From NCBI GenBank assembly GCA_022496185.1, contig WTXG01000535.1, forward strand, positions 1-14,877: a DNA stretch of 14,877 bases, written 5' to 3'. This DNA comes from Multifurca ochricompacta (lineage: Eukaryota > Basidiomycota > Agaricomycetes > Russulales > Russulaceae). The translations under genes were made by a program, and so were the position numbers. Within the stretch, counting starts at the first letter, position 1, and each line of letters opens with the position of its first letter. The notes beneath the pieces were generated by a model, which made no database searches, was not told the DNA's origin, and saw nothing but the letters and a program-made list of their open reading frames with translations. Positions 1-8,640 of this stretch are shown one piece after another.

Positions 1-21
1 ACTGATATGTTCTGCGGTTAG
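1..21 (+). other. 3' end of an intron of the DUF3638 gene
   Basis: The stretch ends in GGTTAG. The next codons read IDANFLARPLQLAIA, which matches the conserved lead-in to the DUF3638 P-loop region. The frame used by that exon contains TAG at 19-21, so the coding region must be entered by splicing at 22. The donor lies upstream of the window. Confidence 0.6.
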
Positions 22-1052
22 ATCGATGCAAACTTTTTAGCACGCCCACTACAATTAGCCATCGCGCGTGAGATGGTCTCTCCCTCATCGGGGCGCAGCT
101 CATCCTTACAACTCAACATGGGAAAGGGAAAATCATCTGTAATTGTGCCTTTGGTCGCTGCAACCTTGGCGAACGGCTCCAGGCTCGTCAGAGTTGTGAC
201 GCTTAAACCATTATCAAATCAAATGTTCCAGCTGCTCCTGAGCCGACTTTCTGGCCTTGCGGATCGACCCATCTTCTATATTCCCTTCTCTCGAGACCTG
301 CGGATGACTGCCCCTCTAGTTCAAAACATCAGCGCTCTTTACAGACGATGCGTCGCTGATGGTGGGGTTCTTGTCATCCAACCTGAGCATATACTCTCAC
401 AGAAACTCATGTGCATCGATTTCCTCCTGGCATCACACAATGACAACGAGAAGACCCCTTTAACTCTCAATCTCAAGTTACTGCAAGACTGGCTTGAAAA
501 AGTATCGCGCGATGTCCTTGATGAGAGTGACGAAATCCTTCACGTTCGATATCAATTAGTTTACACAGCAGGAGGGCAAAAGCCAGTTGAAGATTTTCCC
601 AATCGCTGGTGCACGACACAACAAGTGTTTAGCCAGTTACGAGCACATTCCGCACAGTTGCACGCCCAAAGATTTTCGAATGTGATCAAACCGAGAAAGG
701 ATTTCCAACGGTGCGAATCCTCGATCGCGAGGTTTCCCTAGAGATATCGTCACTCATCGTCGATGACGCTCTTGGCGGCGCATTATCAAGCCTTCCATCA
801 GTCGTACTCTCACCCCAATTCCGAGAGGCTACTCGTCGATTCATCATTCAGAGGGATGTTTCTGACGAGGACCATGACTTAATTCGGTCTCAATGCTCTG
901 GAACTACCCTATGGCGTGGAATTCTCTTACTCCGTGGGCTTCTTGTTGATGGCGAGGGAATTCTTGGCTACGTACTCAAGGAACGCCGTTGGCGCGTCGA
1001 TTATGGCCTTGATCCCGGAAGAACTCCCATGGCCGTTCCATATCGCGCAAAG

Positions 1053-1100
1053 GTATGTTTTGGAAATGTAGCTGCCTACGGTTGCTCAGTGTGGATGTAG
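1053..1100 (+). other. Intron (48 bp, GT-AG) in the DUF3638 gene
   Basis: GTATGT donor and TGTAG acceptor, phase 0. Removing it joins VPYRAK to DVPSLRAEFGH, the conserved DUF3645 core. Read through, the segment ends in an in-frame TAG. Confidence 0.88.
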
Positions 1101-1905
1101 GATGTCCCAAGCTTGAGAGCCGAGTTCGGTCACCCAGACGTCGCCATTGCTCTGACGTGCCTCAGTTACTATTATGGCGGCTTAACGAAGGAACAAGTAC
1201 TGCTTTGCTTTGATTTACTATCCAAACTCGACAATCCTGAAATGGAATACGATCAGTGGGTAGAGTCCGGAAAAGACCTTCCCGTAACACTGCGGCAGCT
1301 CAACGGAGTAAACACAAAGGACGACATTCAAGTCGACGAATTCCTAGTGCCCCTCTTATCGAGGAATGTAAGGGCAGTAGACTTTTATCTGTCTCAAGTT
1401 GTCTTTCCTCGAGCGGCCAAGGAGTTCCCATCCAAGCTCTCCACATCTGCCTGGGATCTTGTGGAGAACAAGACGAATTTGACAACCGGTTTCAGTGGTA
1501 CGAATGACAATCGATACTTATTGCCGACGTCAATTTCGCAGGAAGACCCAGTCTCTCAGCTCAGCACAAATGCGCTTGTTCTGCAGTATCTCTTGCAACC
1601 TGAGAACAATCACTATGAGTGTACGGAAGGAGAAAATGGCGAACGCGAATCCGCGAAAGCTTTCTTGAAGCGTCTTGTTAATCAAGACCCTGAAATCCGA
1701 GTACTATTAGACGTCGGAGCTCAGATGCTGGAACTCCAAAACAAGGCATTGGTCCGACATTGGCTTTCTCTCCGACCTGATGTCTTAGCAGCTATCTTCT
1801 TCAACGACTCGGATCATCTCACTGTTCTTACACAAGATGGGATGACAGAACCATTTATTTCTTCTCCTTTCAACAGGCAACTGGATAAATGCGTAATATA
1901 TCTGG

Positions 1906-1913
1906 GTGACGCG
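1906..1913. repeat. Target-site duplication, left copy (GTGACGCG)
   Basis: Perfect 8-bp match to 2416-2423. It lies in the DUF3638 coding sequence (codons for G-D-A). Confidence 0.92.
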
Positions 1914-2415
1914 TAGTGATGTGCCTGGCCCGGCTCAAAGCCGGAAGCCGGGCCAAGCCGGGCCTGTTTGGGCCGGGCCAAGCCAGGCCGTTGTGACGGC
2001 CCAGCAAGGGCTTTGGCCCGGCTCAGAGAAACTAAAAGCCAAAGCCGCCGGCTCAGGCCGCGGCTTTCAACAGCACATACAAATGCATTAGCAATCGTCA
2101 AAATCAGTAGAAATCTTATCACAAAGTGGTTGATTTGGGTCACGTGATCATGTTTATCACGGCATTTCAAACTTTTTCTTCGATATAGCTTTGCAATACG
2201 TAACACACTAAGTCAGATTTGGATTAGCTGAACTATAACTACTAGTTATATGTCATAAAATTTTCTCTGCCAAAAGCCGCGGCTTGGGCCAAGCCGGGCC
2301 AGGGCCAAGCCGTCTGTGGCGGCTTTGGCTCGGCCCAGACTTCAGGAAAGCCGGAGCCGCCCCAGGCCGAGCCAAAGCCGCGGCTTTTGGGCCAAGCCGG
2401 GCCGGAACATCACTA
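1914..2415. mobile_element. Non-autonomous TIR transposon (hAT-like MITE), 502 bp
   Basis: The left end is TAGTGATGTGCCTGGCCCGG and the right end, reverse-complemented, is TAGTGATGTTCCGGCCCGGC: nine identical terminal bases, then one mismatch and one gap. It is flanked by the 8-bp direct repeat GTGACGCG (1906-1913 and 2416-2423). Both subterminal regions (about 1920-2070 and 2275-2405) are packed with GCCGGGCC/GGCCCGGC and AAGCCGCGGC motifs in opposing orientation, the usual layout for transposase binding. The core is AT-rich and contains the palindrome TCACGTGA (2140-2147). No transposase is encoded. TAG-starting TIRs plus an 8-bp TSD fit hAT. KDZ/Zisupton elements, common in mushrooms, also make 8-bp duplications and cannot be excluded, and the TSD fits the hAT consensus nTnnnnAn only at the T. 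Confidence 0.87.
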
Positions 2416-2423
2416 GTGACGCG
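2416..2423. repeat. Target-site duplication, right copy (GTGACGCG)
   Basis: Perfect 8-bp match to 1906-1913. The coding sequence resumes with HTRGTDLK immediately after it. Confidence 0.92.
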
Positions 2424-2514
2424 CACACTCGAGGAACAGACTTGAAGCATCCTCGAGGGACCCGCGCGGCGGTCACACTTGGGCCGAAGGTCACTAAGGA
2501 CAGACTACTACAAG

Positions 2515-2561
2515 GCGAGCATTGACATTCATGGGAATGTCAGAGACTGACAATGACGCAG
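2515..2561 (+). other. Intron (47 bp, GC-AG) in the DUF3638 gene
   Basis: The exon ends CAAG and the intron begins GCGAGC and ends GACGCAG, with a good branch sequence (ACTGACA, 2546-2552). Splicing here joins KVTKDRLLQ-G-CMRMRQLG, the conserved motif, in frame (phase 1). A nearby GT (2490) would delete the conserved KVTKDRLLQ stretch, so the non-canonical GC donor is preferred. Confidence 0.72.
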
Positions 2562-3799
2562 GGTGTATGCGAATGCGCCAACTGGGGAAAGGACAGTCGG
2601 TGATGTTTTTCGCGCCAGGAGAGGTCGATCGCCGGATCCGGAATCTTATTCCAAGTGAGGGAGGCCCTTGTTATCGAGTTGACGTCCTGGATATCCTCCG
2701 CTGGGCCATGCACGAGACTTGCGAAGACACCCGTCATCACCTCCCACACTGGGCGGAGCAAGGTCTTGACCACCACAAGCGTTTTGCGGCGTACAAACTG
2801 CATAGTTGGACTGGAAACTTGGGAACTCTGAAGGGTACTTGGTTGCAACCCGAGTCAAGAACCCTGGAAGAGATGTACGACCCAGTTTTGGATGTACATG
2901 GTGCCGCGACGGGCTTGGAAATAAATGGCATCCCAAGTTTACGTGAAAGAATAGAGCGTCTAGGAATGAGGATGTTGGCCGATGTTAGGATGGCGGAGGA
3001 GCAAGAGCGCGAGGTAAACCATGAAATTGAGCGAGAGCGTCAAGTAGAGCGCCCTCCGAAGGTCTATCCGGCTCAGCACGTCATCTGTGATGTCATTCGC
3101 GCGTTCGTTCGTACAGGAATACTCGCAAAATCTTCGAGGTATATCCTTCCACTCTTCGCACCCACTGGAATCCACACGGCCCTGGATTCGGTAAGTGAAT
3201 GGTCCCCATCCCCACTCGCGACGGCGGATTTCGCGATCACCACCACGAATTCGAATGGCTCGGAGTTAACAGACTATCTTCGCCCCATTAACTGGGTTCT
3301 TTCGAGCGGATCAGGGAAGGACAGTACCGTCATCGCGATTAGCCCCCATGAAGCAAATGAGTTGCTCCCTGACATCCGCAAGAGCAAGAAAGTGCGGTTG
3401 CACATCTATGCACCTAGAGTCACCGCGTCAATGCGTTCATTTTCTGACCTTGCATTTTATTCCATACCGGTGCTTCAAACCGGATCGTGGTCGCCTCCTG
3501 CACATGTCCGAACGAAATTGAATCTATTTGCAGGACAGCTCTACTTTGACAGTAGAGAAGAATACGAAAAAATATGCGTGCTCCTCGCGTTACATATGGT
3601 ACATCCGGGTGCGGAGCGGATCAAAGTAGATGGATTCGTACCACCGCAGTACCGCACTGGGGAGAGCTCCCCGTTCACCACTAGCAAGATAACGTTATTC
3701 AAGAAGTTGACCGGATTGTGGAGGAAGGGTATGGCGTATGGCGGAACAGATCTTGGACGAGTTTTAGATGCCCGTCCATTGAGCAGCGATTTTGCGTAG

Positions 3800-5131
3800 A
3801 GACAGAGGAAGCCCTGGCTGCTGATCCAGAAAGTGTTCAAGTTATAGTGAATGCAGAACATATAGCTTCCAGAATATGATAAATTTATGAATCGAATTGG
3901 GTTTGCGCCACTGACCAGACAGTCGCTGATTCTCTTCCAATTGTAGTGTTGAGAGACGTTCTCATTTCAAGCTGTGTATTCTCGAGAGCCCGTCTTCCAG
4001 CCCACAGGAAGAGCCTGCTGCTGGATATGTTAACAACCAGTGCCGATATATGTATGCCAAGGGCAAGGGCTCAGCCCTGCCTCTCTATGATCTGCCTGAA
4101 TGACGGCATCAATAGTGTGAGTGCCCACAAAGTAAACAGGTAAACAAAATGGACTAGAATAAACACCTTCCACATATCTTATCCGCTTCCTGAATAGGAA
4201 GCCAAATCTAATTTTCATAGCTGCACCCAACATGACGCGGTACAATATTTGTCCTTGCTCGTTCTTCAGCTGAATCATATCATACTGCTGTATGGATCCA
4301 ATTTGCGGTAAGTTCGAGGCAAGGCATGTTACCCAAATGAGGAGAGAGGCAGAGATGACTGAGGAAAGGAAGAGAGGGAGCCCCGAGATGACTATGACTT
4401 CGAATTTGAGAGTTCATCGTGCTCATGCTTGAACTTGGCAATAACGCTGCTAGTTGGTTCCGTTTGACCTTGCGCTTGAGAAACCGAACAATGAATGGGA
4501 AGACGGCCCGGAGCACACACTGTACCATATCAGAGTCTGTCCAACAATTTTATTGTCAAAACTTGTAAGGAAATGGGAGATTAAACAGGTCAAGCCAGAA
4601 GTGAAGACCGGAGGTTTCATGCCCAGCGTCCGAGTCATCCTTACACTACCAACCCATCAAGTAGTTTATTGGGTTCTCAGAACTGAGATATTACACATCA
4701 GTTTACCACTTCTCTGCAGCGCAATACGCTTCTCTCCAGTGTGCTCTACAGCCTCTCCAAGCACCTCACGGACTTTGAAACCAAGGAGGTAAAAGTAGTT
4801 GCACAGCTAATAAGTTCACCTTGAGTATAACATTCAAGATAAACAAACGAAAGACAATGTTGAAGCGGGTCAGACGTCTCGCAGTACACCTATTGGCTGG
4901 TAGGACAACAAGGCTGAAGTCTTGACAGAGATTCCGGCACCAGAATTTTCTTGGATTCGCGAGAGGTGGTGAGGAGCTGCGGGTTCATGTGATGTGTGTG
5001 CGGCCAAACACCAGGATAATCAGGTCACGTGTCATTTCCCACCTCCCATAGCACAGCCTCGGCCATCAATGCATGTTGTTCTCTTTTTTTATTTTCTTTC
5101 GCGGGCATCGTCTGCAAAGTCAAATTTAAAC
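3800..5131. other. Intergenic region, no recognised gene
   Basis: This 1.3-kb region follows the DUF3638 stop and contains the 3' flank of that gene and the upstream region of the NLR-like gene. Open frames are short (up to 112 codons, 4454-4792 +) and resemble no family I know. The minus strand has a pyrimidine-rich CCTCAG (plus-strand 4359-4380) that looks like a splice acceptor before a short open stretch, which I treat only as a weak hint. A T-rich stretch (TCTTTTTTTATTTTC, about 5082-5096) sits 36-50 bp before the NLR start codon and is a plausible core-promoter pyrimidine tract. CpG content is normal here. Confidence 0.6.
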
Positions 5132-5210
5132 ATGAAATCTAAATCATCTTCTCTCAGGAAAAGGCTCTACAAGATATTTCCTGCATCATCTAGCGGCCAA
5201 CAGCTAACTT

Positions 5211-5270
5211 GTATGTATTCCCATGCATTTGCCTGCCTGGTCCCTCCTTCCAGCTAATCGCCTCTTCTAG
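5211..5270 (+). other. Intron 1 of the NLR-like gene (60 bp, GT-AG)
   Basis: Donor GTATGT, branch GCTAAT (5253-5258), acceptor TTCTAG. Phase 1. The earlier CCAG at 5250-5253 would bring in a stop after four codons, so 5270 is preferred. Confidence 0.7.
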
Positions 5271-5446
5271 TAGCTGACACCCTCAATCCGGCCCCATCGG
5301 ATGACATCGATGGATATAGTTCTACAATGAGTAACGCTATTCAACTGTCTCTTCAAGTCCTTAAAGAGGGGAGCGCTTTTGCAAGCAAGATCCCTTATAT
5401 CGCCCCCATCGCGGGCCTCTTACTTCAAGCGCTTACCATGAGAGAC

Positions 5447-5498
5447 GCAAGTACCCAACCCCCGCCTAGCGTCACAAATCTTATAAATCCATCTTCAG
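5447..5498 (+). other. Intron 2 of the NLR-like gene (52 bp, GC-AG)
   Basis: Donor GAC/GCAAGT, the classical strong context of GC donors; acceptor CTTCAG. Phase 0, joining LTMRD to EINQYKGECEEVM. Using the GT four bases downstream shifts the frame and gives a stop within ten codons. Confidence 0.75.
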
Positions 5499-5656
5499 GA
5501 AATAAATCAGTACAAAGGAGAGTGTGAAGAGGTCATGCGGAAGCTTATCAGGATCGCGGGACTTGTCATCAATGTTGGAGAGTCATGCCGAACCCACAAA
5601 CTGAACGAGGACGATCTTCCTGCTGGCCTGCATGCTATTTTCAAGTCGCTTCAAAG

Positions 5657-5711
5657 GTACGTATCTCGTGTCGTAATAATTTAATCTCTTCGTCTCCTGA
5701 TCGATGGAAAG
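5657..5711 (+). other. Intron 3 of the NLR-like gene (55 bp, GT-AG)
   Basis: Donor AAAG/GTACGT, branch CCTGATC, acceptor GGAAAG (weak pyrimidine content). Phase 2, joining KSLQ-R/S to ELDGIKHVLGEC. Confidence 0.62.
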
Positions 5712-5849
5712 TGAGTTGGATGGGATCAAACACGTCCTTGGAGAGTGTGCCAAAGCCAGAGGGCCAGAAGCCTATTGCTGCGCAAGGATCTACTCGGGAA
5801 AATCAAGAAGTATGATGCCAGGTTGGCGAATGTACTTGAAGTCTTTCAG

Positions 5850-5900
5850 GTCCGTCTCGAATCTGTCCTCTACATTGTCCGTCTGATAAGATCTACATAG
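5850..5900 (+). other. Intron 4 of the NLR-like gene (51 bp, GT-AG)
   Basis: Donor CAG/GTCCGT, branch TCTGATA, acceptor ACATAG. Phase 0, joining LANVLEVFQ to AELLVDIRFAQIA. Confidence 0.75.
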
Positions 5901-5951
5901 GCGGAGCTGTTGGTGGATATTCGCTTTGCGCAAATCGCCGATAGGCGCGAT

Positions 5952-6007
5952 GTATGTTGCATAGTCTACGTCAAGGGTATTCTAGTCGACTGACTTGTAT
6001 TTAATAG
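5952..6007 (+). other. Intron 5 of the NLR-like gene (56 bp, GT-AG)
   Basis: Donor GAT/GTATGT, branch GACTGACTT, acceptor TAATAG. Phase 0, joining IADRRD to VHRAVPTEIS. Confidence 0.72.
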
Positions 6008-6039
6008 GTCCACCGTGCTGTCCCTACTGAGATCTCAAC

Positions 6040-6093
6040 GTAGGCACTCCTCCCTCGTGCTCATCCCACGAGCGACTCCTGATTGTCGTTCAG
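6040..6093 (+). other. Intron 6 of the NLR-like gene (54 bp, GT-AG)
   Basis: Donor CAAC/GTAGGC, branch CCTGATT, acceptor GTTCAG. Phase 2; the following exon runs SIVQSALAPPPPQIFFGRDAE into the P-loop. Confidence 0.7.
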
Positions 6094-7389
6094 GTCTATT
6101 GTACAGTCCGCGCTTGCTCCACCCCCGCCACAGATATTTTTTGGACGTGATGCCGAACTTGCCCACATCATTCACATCATATTCACCAATATCGGGTCCC
6201 GCCCAGGCAGGATTGCCATCTTAGGTCCTGGCGGATACGGAAAAAACTACGCTTGCCAATGCGGTACTCAGTCATGATCGCGTTCAAGAACACTTCGAGG
6301 ATGCCAGATATTTCATATCTTGTGAATCTGCCACTTCATCCGATGCCCTCTTGATCCAGATTGTGAAGACCCTTGGCCTCGTAATGGGTCCCCCAGAATC
6401 CCTCTGGCCTCAAATCCTTGCTACTCTGAATTCAAAGGAGACCATCCTATGTCTTGATAACTTTGAGTCACCATGGGATCAGTCTAATGAGACAAAGCGC
6501 TCCGTTTGAGGTTCTTCTGTCTCGGATCACATCACTTCGTCATGTCACTGTTCTTGTCACCATGCGAGGTGCCCAGCGGCCAGGTCAAACTGAATGGACA
6601 CAACCATTCCTGGATCCACTTGGAACCATTGGTTTAACTGCTGCCAAGGAGATCTGGAGGCGTATTGTTGGCAGTTATGATGACTTCTCAGAGAAACTTA
6701 TTATGGCTGTGGACTATGTTCCTCTTGCTGTTGACTTGCTTGCCCATCTTTCTCAGGTCACTCCACCTAGGTTTTATGGGAGGAATGGAACAAGGCAGAC
6801 AAAACTCATCAAAATGGGTGAAATGAACAGGCTTTCAAACATGGAATATTCTATACAGCTCTCCATAAATAGTCACAGGATGACCAGCAATCCAGATGCA
6901 AAGGATCTTCTTGGGATTCTCAGCATGCTTCCAGATGGGCTTCATATTAAACAGCTGAACAGATTTAAAGGGATTCTGGTTGACATGGATATGTTATCAT
7001 GCATTCAAGTTCTTCAGCAATGCAGTTTGATCAATATGATTGGAGATAGATATCAGCCACATCCTATAATCCGTCAATTCTGTAATAATCAAGGGTTTAC
7101 TTTGTCTACACACAAAACAGCTCTTGAAGAATTCTATGTTTCCTTAGGATTGATTGATGTGTTGAGAGCAGCTCCAGAGACTTATGCAGAAATGGTTCTA
7201 GAAGTGAACAACACTAAAGCCATGTTATCAGGCTTACTGAAATCAAACCTTGTTGATCAATCAAGGCTAATTCATGCTATTTCCATGTTCACTGAACTCT
7301 GCATGAATATTGGAGACTTCTCCAGTACATTGCTAAATCAATCTGTCCAATTGTTGGCAAAAGGTGATGCTCCAGCACTTTTAATTGAA

Positions 7390-8229
7390 TGCTTGAGGGT
7401 ATGGGGAAGACTATGCTATCGTGCAGATGACATGGAATCTGCAAAGCAGAAATTTCTGGAAGCAGAAAGATGTTGCTTATCAAGTACAGTGGATGTTGGT
7501 TATCTCCATGGCTCTATCCTTACTAGTCTTGGCCTTGTTTATTTATCCAAATTTCTACTGAATGAGGCTGAGGCCACATATCAAAAGGCATTAGACCTGC
7601 ATAAGGCAAACCAGAACATCTTTGGCCAAGGGGAAAGTCATTATGGGCTTGGACAGACATATGCAGGACTAGGCAAGCTGAATGAGGCAAAGGCCTCATA
7701 CCAAAGAGCTTTGGAATTCCATAAAGCTGCAGGTGATAATGTTGGGCAGGGAAATGATTACCACAAACTTGGAGAAACATACCAGAGGCAGAACATGTTT
7801 TTTGATGCAGAGGCTTCATTCCAGAAAGCATTGGATTTTCAAAAGATGGCCAATCATGTTATGAATCAAGGAAATGCCTATTCTGGCCTTGGACACACAT
7901 ACAGAAAGCTAAACAAGTTAAATGAGGCAGAAGCCTCATATCAAAAGGCATTAGAACTTCATACAGCTGCCAATAGCCTTTTCAACCAAGGAATAGATCA
8001 TCAAGGACTTGGAGAAACATATTTACTCATGAACAAAGTAAATGAAGCGGAAGTCTCATTTCACAAGGCATTGGAAATCAAGAAGGTTGCAAATGATTCT
8101 CTTGGCCAGGGAATTGCCATAAATGGACTAGGAAGGGTGCATGTGCTGAGATCACAGTTTGAAGAAGCCAGGAGCTTGTTTGAAGAAGCTTTGAAGCTTC
8201 ATAGACACATGCAAGCAACAGATTGGGAA
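7390..8229 (+). repeat. Seven tandem 120-bp (40-residue) TPR units
   Basis: Units begin every 120 bp at 7390, 7510, 7630, 7750, 7870, 7990 and 8110. The repeated residue pattern is Q-G-x-x-x-x-x-L-G-x-T-Y, then N-E-A-E-A-S-Y-Q-K-A-L-E-x-H-K-A-A. The first unit (VWGRLCYRADDMESAKQKF) is the most diverged. Units 2, 3, 5 and 6 remain close at the DNA level (AATGAGGC...GCCTCATA...AAGGCATTAGA), which suggests recent duplication or exchange between units. Confidence 0.88.
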
Positions 8230-8289
8230 GAAAATGACCAATTGCACCTAAATAATGTCTTAGCTAAAATGAGGATTGCTTCAGAGTGA

Positions 8290-8420
8290 GAGTTTCTCAT
8301 GGCACCATCAAGCTGGAGTACAATTGTAAGTAATATTGCATTTATATCTTGGGAATAGTGGCTGATACGCTCTACCTTACACTGGGCTTCAAGGGCTGGC
8401 CATTGCCTTTATTGTACAAG
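8290..8420 (+). other. 3' flank of the NLR-like gene
   Basis: AT-rich with a single CpG (8368). A GTAAGT at 8326 could be a donor, but no convincing close partner acceptor is present. The Copia element begins 136 bp after the NLR stop codon, so any 3' UTR or polyadenylation signal of the gene may have been disrupted. Confidence 0.5.
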
Positions 8421-8425
8421 TATCA
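8421..8425. repeat. Copia target-site duplication, left (TATCA)
   Basis: Matches 13649-13653 exactly; five bases is the normal Copia duplication length. Confidence 0.88.
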
Positions 8426-8606
8426 TGTCGGAAATGGATCAATATGGCCAGGTCGGATCAATCGCTAAGTGTGTGGTACTAACAAGCGAGTTGTGTGTTG
8501 TGCAGTAGCACGGACTGTGTTTCACCTTCCTGTGAATACTTTGATACCTTACTTGATTAGACACAATCCTTTATTGTCTGGTTACTATAAGCACACTCGT
8601 TTACAG

Positions 8607-8615
8607 TATTTAAAG
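8607..8615 (+). promoter_or_regulatory. Candidate TATA-type promoter element in the LTR
   Basis: TATTTAAAG, placed about 180 bp into the 400-bp LTR and repeated in the right LTR (near 13430-13438). Position and sequence suit a Pol II core promoter that would start transcription just upstream of the composite repeat. Not testable from sequence alone. Confidence 0.4.
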
Positions 8616-8640
8616 GACGCTTTTACTGTACAGTTCACTT

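Larger units (their letters stand above)
22..3799 (+). pseudogene. DUF3638/DUF3645 giant-protein gene, C-terminal part, interrupted by a transposon
   Basis: C-terminal ~1,057 codons of a fungal DUF3638 + DUF3645 protein; family members can be around 3,000 residues, so the 5' part is outside the window. The molecular role is unknown; automatic annotations sometimes call it a ubiquitin hydrolase, which nothing here supports. Visible in order: LQLNMGKGKSSVIVP (P-loop-like GKGKSS at 121-138), VLDESDEI (DExD-like, 514-537), MAVPYRAK then DVPSLRAEFGHPDVAI (DUF3645 core, split by an intron at 1053), HTRGTDLK (from 2424), and RMRQLGKGQSVMFF (from about 2570). Exons: 22-1052, 1101-1913 continued at 2424-2514, and 2562-3799. 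The total is a whole number of codons if one lost base near 688-693 is allowed. That base shifts the frame just before GFPTVRIL. A 502-bp element splits the third part. The stop at 3797-3799 follows LDARPLSSDFA, a normal family end. Family identity is confident; functional status is not. Confidence 0.88.
5132..8289 (+). pseudogene. NLR-like STAND NTPase with C-terminal TPR repeats (frameshifted)
   Basis: Fungal NLR-like protein of about 942 residues if spliced and frame-corrected. STAND NTPases of this kind are thought to sense ligands through the repeats and trigger an N-terminal effector, often in non-self recognition or cell death. Exons: 5132-5210, 5271-5446, 5499-5656, 5712-5849, 5901-5951, 6008-6039, 6094-8289. 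The ATG at 5132 (AAACATGAAA) opens a basic leader (MKSKSSSLRKRLYKIF). Next comes a helical N-terminal domain (VLKEGSAFASKIPYIAPIAG onward) that resembles the MLKL-like four-helix bundle of basidiomycete NLRs. The NTPase follows: Walker A GPGGYGK (6224-6244), Walker B ILCLDNFE (6445-6468), VTMRGA, a GLPL-like YVPLAVDLL and a late HPIIRQFC. Seven 40-residue TPRs follow (7390-8229). Frameshifts: about 5773-5776, A-run 6241-6246 inside Walker A, and T-run 6505-6507. These may be decay or assembly error. From ~6663 CpG nearly vanishes. Confidence 0.83.

Noticed and set aside
1906..2525. Several open frames inside the 502-bp element
   Set aside because: They come from GC-rich subterminal repeats; the element has no transposase and the only real coding part is 2424-2514 of the host gene.
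22..3799. Ubiquitin-specific protease for the DUF3638 gene
   Set aside because: No cysteine-protease catalytic motif is visible in the part present; the label comes from loose automatic annotation.
4454..4792. 112-codon plus-strand open frame
   Set aside because: No family resemblance; the frame ends without context and the opposite strand has frames of similar quality.
7510..8229. CRISPR-like or satellite array
   Set aside because: The 120-bp period is coding, each unit is a TPR, and the host is a eukaryote.
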